Shown here: positions 1-6,093 of the stretch, piece by piece
How positions within the stretch are numbered: position 1 is the stretch's first letter
Layout of the letters: each line of letters opens with the position of its first letter
Assembly (NCBI GenBank): GCA_937926185.1
Contig: CALEYM010000095.1
Location: forward strand, 1 to 7,087
DNA length: 7,087 nt
Reading direction: 5' to 3'
DNA from: an uncultured Bacteroidota bacterium
Lineage (GTDB): Bacteria; Bacteroidota; Bacteroidia; Chitinophagales; Saprospiraceae
Program-made: the position numbers and the translations under genes
The notes under the pieces: model-generated
What the model was told of the DNA's origin: nothing
The model's database searches: none
Seen by the model: the letters and a program-made list of their open reading frames with translations, nothing else

Positions 1-1985
1 TGCGGCAGCGGCGGCAGAAACTCAACATGGAACACGGCACGCCGGCGCAGGAAAACTGGTTTGGCATCGCCTTGTCGGGCGGAGGCATCCGTTCGGCTAC
101 CATCAACATGGGTTTTCTGAAAACGCTCAACCGCTTTGGGATTTTGCAAAAAGCCGACTACCTGAGCAGCGTGTCCGGCGGCGGCTACACCCATTCCTAT
201 ATCCAGGCGACGGTCAAAAAAACCGGGGGGCTGGAGCATCTGTTTTCCAAAGAACACGAGGAAGCCATGCGGCAGCACGGGGAATACATGACCCCGGGTA
301 AAGGATTCTGGAAGATGGGCAACACTTTCCTGCTGGCGGTGGCATATATTGTCAGTTGGTGCATGAGTATGATCAGCCCGCTGATCATCGTGGGGATTTT
401 TTATTACGCCTATAATATTTTAGCTGAACTGCTGGGATCAAATCCGTTTTCCGGCACAGCCATGCCTGCCTCCGAGATTTCACGATGGGCAACTTATGGG
501 GTGGCAGCGGTTTTCGGCATTCACTTCCTGACAAATATTTACCTGAATTTCAGCCTGAGTATTTCCAAGATGTTCAATAAGCTGGAAAGCGTGCTGGCTG
601 CGGCGGTGCTGTTCGTGTATGTATGGCTGATCATCGCCGACCTGGGCGGCACGGGGAATACGGACGGCATCATTGCCGCATTGATAAAAATGGTCACCTT
701 GTTCGTTCTGGGTTTTTACATCAACCCCAACGCGATCAGTTTTCACCGGTTCTACCGCAAGCAACTGGCCGATTATTTTTTGCGCTTTGCCGACGGGTAT
801 AAAAACATCCCGCTGAAAGACGTTTTTAACGCGCAATCCAATGATCCGAAAAACTACACCGCGCCTTACCCGCTGATCAACACCTGCCTGAATCTGCAAA
901 ATCCCGAAGGCGACGATAAATTCATGGGCGCCAAGGCCAACGACTATTTTCTGCTCAGCCCCCTGTTTTGCGGCTCCAAACTCACGGGCTATGTTCCGAC
1001 CACCTTCTACGACGATTACCGCAACATGACGCTGCCGGCCGCGGTTACTATTTCGGCGGCAGCCGTGAATCCGGGCCTGGGCATGTATTCCAGCAAGATG
1101 CTCAGCGTACTGATCACGCTGGCCAACGCCCGGCTGGGTTTTTGGGTGTCCAATCCGCTGGTATTGAAGAAAGCCTACGACCTGGTGTGGTGGCCGGTCT
1201 ACTTTTTCCGGGAATTGCTGGGCCGCATCGGCACCAACAATACGATGGTGAATATTTCCGACGGCGGGCACATCGAAAACCTCGGTGTGTACGAACTGCT
1301 GCGCCGCGGCTGCCGGCTGATCATTGCCGTGGATGCCGCCGAAGACAAGGTCTATGCGTTCCCTGACCTGAATAATCTGCTGATCCGCGCCCGCAATGAA
1401 ATGGGGCTCGAAATCCGCTTTCGCGACCACCAGCAGCCCGAAGACCTGATCCGCCCCCGGCCCACGCAGGTGTATTCCAAACAACGCTACGCCGTCGCGG
1501 ATATTTACCAATGGTGGACAGATGAAACCATCGCGGAACCGGGTAAAAAAGAAAAATCAGATGACATCGTAAACTTCGATGAACCGCGTAAAGTAGGCAC
1601 TTTCGTGTATGTCAAATCTTCCGTGACGGCCCCCACCGGCAAACCGGTACTGGATAAAAAAGACGCCCTGAAATACGGTACCTACAAGTATAAAATTTAC
1701 CATCCCGACTTTCCGCACGAATCCACCGGCGACCAGTTTTTCGATCCCATCCAATGGGAATCCTACTATCAGCTCGGCCAATATCTCGGCGCCGATGTGT
1801 TGGGGCTGAGCGACCCGGAAGCGGATGATACGCTGCAGCCCTCGGTGGAAAATCTGATCGATTGGTTCGACTATCCGGAAAGTTGCCCGCTGTTCGCGCC
1901 GCCAAGGACAGCCGCGGAGGAATCCGAATACGAAAGCGTCCGGTCGCGCGGACTGGAAGAGCCGGAGGTGAAGTACAGAATGTAA
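1..1985 (+). CDS. Patatin-like phospholipase/acyl hydrolase, membrane-anchored, 5' end missing
   Basis: A serine acyl hydrolase of the patatin family, expected to cleave acyl esters of membrane lipids with a Ser-Asp dyad. The frame is open to the left edge (in-frame codons from position 3 read RQRRQKLN before the ATG at 27), so the true start is probably outside the window. Residue numbers here count from that ATG. Seen: oxyanion loop SGGGIRSA (17-24), nucleophile elbow SVSGG with Ser50 (S-x-S-x-G, a common variant of G-x-S-x-G), and catalytic Asp412 in DGGHIENLGVYELLRR. Family-typical segments include ARLGFWVSNP (368-377) and FPHESTGDQFFDP (562-574). Between Ser50 and Asp412 lie hydrophobic stretches at about 98-135 (one or two helices), 154-176, 187-206 and 214-232, so the enzyme is likely an integral membrane protein. 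It ends 104 bp before the PBP gene on the same strand. Substrate and physiological role are not deducible. Family call is firm; the start is not. Confidence 0.93.
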   Translation, partial: RQRRQKLNMEHGTPAQENWFGIALSGGGIRSATINMGFLKTLNRFGILQKADYLSSVSGGGYTHSYIQATVKKTGGLEHLFSKEHEEAMRQHGEYMTPGKGFWKMGNTFLLAVAYIVSWCMSMISPLIIVGIFYYAYNILAELLGSNPFSGTAMPASEISRWATYGVAAVFGIHFLTNIYLNFSLSISKMFNKLESVLAAAVLFVYVWLIIADLGGTGNTDGIIAALIKMVTLFVLGFYINPNAISFHRFYRKQLADYFLRFADGYKNIPLKDVFNAQSNDPKNYTAPYPLINTCLNLQNPEGDDKFMGAKANDYFLLSPLFCGSKLTGYVPTTFYDDYRNMTLPAAVTISAAAVNPGLGMYSSKMLSVLITLANARLGFWVSNPLVLKKAYDLVWWPVYFFRELLGRIGTNNTMVNISDGGHIENLGVYELLRRGCRLIIAVDAAEDKVYAFPDLNNLLIRARNEMGLEIRFRDHQQPEDLIRPRPTQVYSKQRYAVADIYQWWTDETIAEPGKKEKSDDIVNFDEPRKVGTFVYVKSSVTAPTGKPVLDKKDALKYGTYKYKIYHPDFPHESTGDQFFDPIQWESYYQLGQYLGADVLGLSDPEADDTLQPSVENLIDWFDYPESCPLFAPPRTAAEESEYESVRSRGLEEPEVKYRM

Positions 1986-2007
1986 CGGACAATCCGCCAA
2001 TATTTCT

Positions 2008-2015
2008 TACCTTCG
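2008..2015 (+). promoter_or_regulatory. Candidate Bacteroidota -7 element upstream of the PBP gene
   Basis: TACCTTCG matches the Bacteroidota sigma-ABfr -7 consensus TAnnTTTG at all but one defined position and is followed by CA. It lies in the 104-bp gap between the patatin stop and the PBP start, about 75 bases before the chosen ATG. No TTG (-33 element) is visible about 20 bases upstream, so the call rests on one half-site. If real, the PBP gene has its own promoter instead of depending on read-through from the patatin gene. Confidence 0.4.
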
Positions 2016-2089
2016 CACGTTTTCTCACGCCCTCGCGCGATAATCCGGTATGTTGCCTGGCCGGGCAAAAAACAGTACCTCCACGACTT

Positions 2090-4789
2090 ATGCGAAATCT
2101 GTTTTCGTCCTTTTTTCAACACGAATACGTCCAGACCCTCCGCCGCTGGATTTCCGTGATCACCGCGCCCGCCCGCGCCGTCTGGGCTATGATCCTGGCG
2201 CCCATCCAGCCTGTTCTGGAGCCGCTGCATGCCGGCTGGATGCGGCTGACGGCTCCGCTTCGCGCGGCCTGGGCCGGTTTTGCGGCGCGTTTTCCGCGGA
2301 CGGCTACCGCGGCCTCCTGGATCGCGGTACCGCTGCGCTGGGCATTTTATTTCGTATTATTTCTGATTTTCGGCGTCTGGATCGGCCTGTTCGGCAGCCT
2401 GCCCGGCAGTGAAGAATTGAAGACCATTGAAACGGCCAACGCCACCGAAATTTATACCGCCGACAGCGTCCTGATCGGGCGTTTTTACATTGAAAACCGC
2501 ACGACGATCTCTCTCGATAAAATTTCACCCTACGTCGTCACAGCCCTGCTGGCCACCGAGGACAAACGGTTCTTCGAACACAGCGGCATCGACCTGCAAA
2601 GCTGGTTCCGGGTAGCCTACGGTTTTCTTGCCCACAGAGAATCGCTGGGCGGCGGCTCCACCCTGAGCCAGCAATTGGCTAAAAACCTGTATCCCCGGAA
2701 ACGTTACCTGGTTCCGGGACTCAGTATCGTCATCAATAAAATCCGCGAAAATTTTATTTCCGTTCGGCTGGAACGCATCTACACCAAAGCCGATCTGCTC
2801 AACCTGTACCTCAACACCGTGCCCTTCGGCGGCGACCGTTTCGGCATCAGTGTGGCGTCGCGCCATTTTTTTAACAAACGCCCGCGCGATCTCAGCCCCG
2901 ACCAGGCGGCCACGCTGATCGGCATGCTGAAAGCCAGCACATTCTACGATCCGGTGCGCAATCCCGAGAACGCCCGCAAACGGCGGAACATCGTGCTCAA
3001 ACAAATGGTGCGCAACAGTTCTTTCGAAATATCGGTGCGCAGCGGGGAGGCCGGTATGGAACAGGTGCAGGAAATGATCAAAAAAGGCAAGGTCACCCAG
3101 GCCGACTATGAAGAGCTGATCCAAAAACCGGTAGGCGCCAAACGTTATACCGGCAGCGGCAACAACGACGGTTCCGCCACTTACTTCCGCGAATACCTGC
3201 GCACCGACATCATGCCCAAACTCCTGAAAGGTTTCACCAAGGAGGACGGTTCCAATTACAACCTGTACACCGACGGCCTGAAAGTGTATACCACGCTGCA
3301 CAGTAAAATGCAGCAATACGCGGAGGAAGCCGTGCTAAAACAAATGCAGTCGCTGCAGGAACAATTCGACAAACACTGGAGAAACTATAAAAAAGAAAAA
3401 CCCTGGGGCGACGACAAATGGATCGACGAGCAAATCCGCCGCAGCGACCGCTGGGCCGCCCTTAAAGAAGCCGGCCTGAGCAACGAAGAAGCCCTGGCTA
3501 ATTTTGAACAACCCACCCGCATGACCATTTTCTCCTGGGAAAAAAACGGAGTGGAAACGGACACTACCATGACGCCCATCGACAGTGTCCGGTACTATTT
3601 CTGCCTGCTCAACTGCGGTTTTATGGCCATGGACCACCACACCGGATACGTGCGGGCATGGGTGGGCGGCATTAATTTCAAATACTTCAAATACGACCAT
3701 ATCAAAAGCACCCGACAGGTCGGTTCTACCTTCAAACCGATCGTGTACGCCGCGGCGCTGCAAGACAGCTTCCGGCCCTGTTCCTATTTGCCCAATCAAC
3801 TGGTAAAAATACAGGACTGGGAACCCCACAACTCGGATGAAACCTATGGCGGCTGGTACTCCCTGGTGGGCGGCCTGGCCAACTCGGTGAACGTCATCGC
3901 GGCCCAACTCATCGAAAAAGTCGGCATCGAACACACCATTCAGCTGGCCCGCAAAATGGGCATTACCTCCACCTTGCCCCGCGAATTTGGCATCAGCCTC
4001 GGCGCAGCCGACATCTCTTTGTACGACATGATAAAGGTGTATGGCACCATCGCCAACGAGGGCAAACGCCCCGACCCGGTTGTCGTACTGCGGGTGACAA
4101 CCCGCAAAGGCGAAAAAATTTACGATTACAAAGAAGACCTGGCCCAAAACCCGCGCAGCCCGGTGGAGGCGCTTACCCCCGATCAGGCCGCTACTATGAC
4201 CAAAATGTTGCAGGCCGTTATCAATTCCGGCACGGGCGGCCGTTTCCGTTACGGTTTCGGGTTGTATCAGGGCGACTTCGCCGGTAAAACCGGCACCACG
4301 CAGAACCAATCCGACGGCTGGTTTATCTGTTTTAACCCAAATCTGGTTACCGGCGCATGGGTGGGCGCATCGAGTCCCGCGGTGCGATTCCGTTCGATGA
4401 GCCTGGGGCAAGGCTCTTCCATGGCGCTGCCTATCGTGGCCATGTTCTGGCATAAAATGGCCAACGACCGGAAATTCGTCAGGATGTACCAGGCCCGGTT
4501 CCCCGAAGCCAAACCCGAAGTGAGCGGCCGTTTTGGCTGTCCGTATTACATCGACATATCGCCCGACACCCTGCAAATGCTGCTGGCCGACACCACCATC
4601 CGGGATTCGCTGCGGGCCGGCGGGTACAAAAACCTGAAAGAAACAGCCGACAAATTTTTCGAACAACCCGGCGCGGATGGCGAAGGCTCCGATCAGGACC
4701 CCGAAAAGAAACGCAACATTTTCGACCGCCTGTTCGGACGCCGGCAGGAAGAGAAAAAAGAAAACAACGATCAGCAGAACCAGCAATGA
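2090..4789 (+). CDS. Class A penicillin-binding protein (PBP1A-type bifunctional peptidoglycan synthase)
   Basis: Polymerises lipid II into glycan strands (GT51 domain) and cross-links the peptides (transpeptidase domain) on the outer face of the inner membrane. The protein is 899 aa. One membrane helix at about 84-104 follows an 80-residue Trp/Pro/Arg-rich cytoplasmic segment. GT51 motifs: EDKRFFEHSG (157-166, catalytic Glu157), GGGSTLSQQLAKNLY (187-201) and KIRENFISVRLER (217-229, second catalytic Glu228). Transpeptidase motifs: SxxK in GSTFKP (Ser546, Lys549), SVN (599-601) and KTGT (733-736); all catalytic residues are present. The C-tail (about 855-899) is charged and Gln/Asn-rich. I chose the ATG at 2090: the upstream in-frame ATG at 1862 would overlap the patatin gene by 124 bp, and the extra 76 residues read through that gene and the intergenic gap. 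No Shine-Dalgarno site is evident. It is an mrcA/ponA-type gene, but paralogues are common, so no symbol is given. Confidence 0.96.
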   Translation: MRNLFSSFFQHEYVQTLRRWISVITAPARAVWAMILAPIQPVLEPLHAGWMRLTAPLRAAWAGFAARFPRTATAASWIAVPLRWAFYFVLFLIFGVWIGLFGSLPGSEELKTIETANATEIYTADSVLIGRFYIENRTTISLDKISPYVVTALLATEDKRFFEHSGIDLQSWFRVAYGFLAHRESLGGGSTLSQQLAKNLYPRKRYLVPGLSIVINKIRENFISVRLERIYTKADLLNLYLNTVPFGGDRFGISVASRHFFNKRPRDLSPDQAATLIGMLKASTFYDPVRNPENARKRRNIVLKQMVRNSSFEISVRSGEAGMEQVQEMIKKGKVTQADYEELIQKPVGAKRYTGSGNNDGSATYFREYLRTDIMPKLLKGFTKEDGSNYNLYTDGLKVYTTLHSKMQQYAEEAVLKQMQSLQEQFDKHWRNYKKEKPWGDDKWIDEQIRRSDRWAALKEAGLSNEEALANFEQPTRMTIFSWEKNGVETDTTMTPIDSVRYYFCLLNCGFMAMDHHTGYVRAWVGGINFKYFKYDHIKSTRQVGSTFKPIVYAAALQDSFRPCSYLPNQLVKIQDWEPHNSDETYGGWYSLVGGLANSVNVIAAQLIEKVGIEHTIQLARKMGITSTLPREFGISLGAADISLYDMIKVYGTIANEGKRPDPVVVLRVTTRKGEKIYDYKEDLAQNPRSPVEALTPDQAATMTKMLQAVINSGTGGRFRYGFGLYQGDFAGKTGTTQNQSDGWFICFNPNLVTGAWVGASSPAVRFRSMSLGQGSSMALPIVAMFWHKMANDRKFVRMYQARFPEAKPEVSGRFGCPYYIDISPDTLQMLLADTTIRDSLRAGGYKNLKETADKFFEQPGADGEGSDQDPEKKRNIFDRLFGRRQEEKKENNDQQNQQ

Positions 4790-4811
4790 CCGGTGAAGTT
4801 ATACCGATGCC

Positions 4812-5249
4812 TCATTCCACCCGGCGCCAGTACTGTGTCCGGTAAAGTGGCCCTATGTATCCCCGTACAACCAGTTCATTCGGGTTTCCGGGTTTCAGCC
4901 AGTATTTCAGTTTGTACCAGCGACCCTGTTTGGGAAACAGCACCCGTCCGCCCTGCCAGTAGCCTTCGTGAAAAATCATATTTTCGATAATTACCATGCC
5001 GAGTACCGGTTTATTCCGGCGTTCGCCCTCGCATTTTTCACAAAGGTGGTTGAGGCTCTCCCGCATCAACCTGACGATCTGTCCGAATTGTTTGCCGTCC
5101 TTTTCAAAAATGCGGATATGGCTTTTTTCCTCGCCGGTCTCATCGTCGGTGGACAGCCAGGTGCCCAGGGAAGAGGCGGGGGATTGAGCGCTTGCCGGGG
5201 TTAAATGATGGTGGAGCAGGTATAGCAGGATTATTGCACGAATACGCAT
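4812..5249 (-). CDS. Secreted DUF2147 family protein
   Basis: A 145-aa protein with a Sec signal peptide: MRIR, a hydrophobic core, then ASA (19-21) as a signal peptidase I site, leaving Gln22 at the mature N-terminus. The mature part fits DUF2147 (PF09917) over its full length: GTWLSTDDETGEEKS (29-43), a CEKCEGERRNKPVLGM block with Cys70 and Cys73 (70-85), GGRVLFPKQG (100-109) and the closing VRGYIGPLYRTQYWRRV (128-144). The family is small and exported, usually predicted to fold as a beta-barrel-like domain; its biochemical function is not established. The two cysteines could form a disulfide or bind metal, which is inference. It starts 46 bp after the methyltransferase stop on the same strand and probably shares its transcript. 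Its stop lies 22 bp from the convergent PBP stop. The start is chosen because it gives a complete signal peptide. Confidence 0.92.
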   Translation of the reverse strand: MRIRAIILLYLLHHHLTPASAQSPASSLGTWLSTDDETGEEKSHIRIFEKDGKQFGQIVRLMRESLNHLCEKCEGERRNKPVLGMVIIENMIFHEGYWQGGRVLFPKQGRWYKLKYWLKPGNPNELVVRGYIGPLYRTQYWRRVE

Positions 5250-5264
5250 CTTGAAATTTTTCGT

Positions 5265-5272
5265 TGAAGTTA
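5265..5272 (-). promoter_or_regulatory. Weak candidate -7 element before the DUF2147 gene
   Basis: On the minus strand this reads TAACTTCA, which keeps the TA and TT of TAnnTTTG but differs at the last two positions. It would leave a leader of only about 15 bases before the DUF2147 ATG, and no -33 TTG is visible upstream. It is recorded because the 46-bp gap to the methyltransferase gene could carry a separate promoter. Co-transcription with the upstream genes is at least as likely. Confidence 0.17.
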
Positions 5273-5295
5273 TGGGCTTTCTGCCACGTATTGGT

Positions 5296-6093
5296 TTATT
5301 TCAGAAAAGATCCCGCCAGCATAAAATGATCCGCCCCCCAGGCCCACAAGCGCCCGCGGCATTTTTGTTCTGAAAAATTCAATATTTCCAACAAACGCGG
5401 CTTATCCGCAACCAGTGGATCGAGATAGGAGGGCGGTAGCCAAAACCCGACCGGCTGGACTGTTCTTACGTGTAAATCGGGAAAAAAGCGGCGGAATTCA
5501 AGCGGAGAGAAATACCAGACAGGTATGCTGGCGCGCTCGTCGAGGCGAGCTTCGACCGCTTCGACCGAAAGCCGGCGGAAAGCCGCGCGCCGGCGGCCTT
5601 TTAACAAAAAATATAACGTTTCCCACCAGCAAAACCGGCTCATAACCACGGCGACGAATAAGCCGCCGGGTTTTAACAAATGGGGTAGAACGGTGCCGAA
5701 AGCGCGCATTTCATCCGGCGAAAGGCAATTTAATCCGCCAAAATTGGAAAGAACGAGGTCAAATTTTGCGTTGAGCCGTTCCTTTGTTAAAGCCCGGATA
5801 TCCAGGATTTCCGTCCGAATCAGATGGCTCAAACCAGCTTGCCTTGTTTTCCCGGAGGTAATCGCTACCATTTCTGCGGATACGTCCGTTGCGAGTACCT
5901 GTGCGCCGTGTTTCGCCAGCCAAACGGCATCCTCGCCGGTCCCGCAGTTGAGTTCGAGCACGGAAGCGCCGGCATTGATTTTGTTTTCCAGATAATCCTG
6001 CACGATGGCCCTTTGTCCGCGGCCCGTTGCTGTTTCCGTAAACGTTTTGTCGTAACTGCCGGCAATATGGTCGAATCCGGTTTTTGCGCTCAT
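5296..6093 (-). CDS. Class I SAM-dependent methyltransferase
   Basis: A 265-aa Rossmann-fold methyltransferase. Motif I is VLELNCGTGEDAVWLA (45-60), the SAM-binding glycine loop. The acidic residue ending strand 2 is Asp70 in LATD, EILDI (95-99) contains the likely adenine-contacting Asp98, and FDLVLSNFGGLN (111-122) then LLKPGGLF (139-146) match motifs post-II and III. The N-terminal FDHIAGSYDKTF is typical of Methyltransf_11/25-type enzymes. The C-terminal half has a hydrophobic FCWWETLYFLL patch (154-164), an Arg-rich stretch and VWYFSPLEF (192-200), perhaps the substrate-binding side. The start is the ATG at 6093: it overlaps the radical SAM stop as ATGA, while the longer in-frame start at 6183 would add 30 residues that only shadow the upstream gene. 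Tight coupling suggests the two enzymes act in one pathway. The substrate is unknown; a lipid, quinone-like or other small molecule would fit equally well. Confidence 0.93.
   Translation of the reverse strand: MSAKTGFDHIAGSYDKTFTETATGRGQRAIVQDYLENKINAGASVLELNCGTGEDAVWLAKHGAQVLATDVSAEMVAITSGKTRQAGLSHLIRTEILDIRALTKERLNAKFDLVLSNFGGLNCLSPDEMRAFGTVLPHLLKPGGLFVAVVMSRFCWWETLYFLLKGRRRAAFRRLSVEAVEARLDERASIPVWYFSPLEFRRFFPDLHVRTVQPVGFWLPPSYLDPLVADKPRLLEILNFSEQKCRGRLWAWGADHFMLAGSFLK

Noticed and set aside
369..388. Hairpin ATGATCAG / CTGATCAT with a 4-base loop in the patatin gene
   Set aside because: Eight-base stems with short loops are expected about once by chance in a window this size, and it lies in hydrophobic-segment coding sequence.
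480..1511. Long minus-strand open frame opposite the patatin gene
   Set aside because: It lies wholly inside a gene with clear catalytic motifs, its translation is Gln/Val/Gly-rich with no recognisable domain, and such antisense frames are common in GC-rich coding sequence.
1..1985. Patatin as effector of a CBASS-like defence system
   Set aside because: No nucleotide cyclase, sensor or other defence gene is present; the neighbour is a cell-wall synthase, and membrane patatins of this type are widespread housekeeping or lipid enzymes.
1987..1997. GGACAATCCGC after the patatin stop, identical to 11 bases of the right-edge palindrome
   Set aside because: An 11-base match between a 54-bp element and 7 kb on two strands is expected roughly once in seven trials with even base use, and it has no inverted partner.
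1862..2089. Upstream ATG extending the PBP by 76 residues
   Set aside because: It would begin inside the patatin gene, the added residues look like out-of-frame translation, and the candidate promoter at 2008-2015 would lie inside the gene.
3335..4786. Minus-strand open frame of 483 codons opposite the PBP gene
   Set aside because: A shadow of the transpeptidase-coding sequence: no domain, Phe/Val/Gly-rich translation, and full overlap with a well-supported gene.
4790..4811. Terminator between the convergent PBP and DUF2147 genes
   Set aside because: Only a 4-bp stem (CGGT/ACCG) with an 8-base loop and no T-run on either strand.
5550..5567. Tandem CTTCGACCG pair in the methyltransferase gene
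   Set aside because: Two 9-base copies encode the repeated Val-Glu-Ala of an ordinary helix; nothing suggests a separate element.
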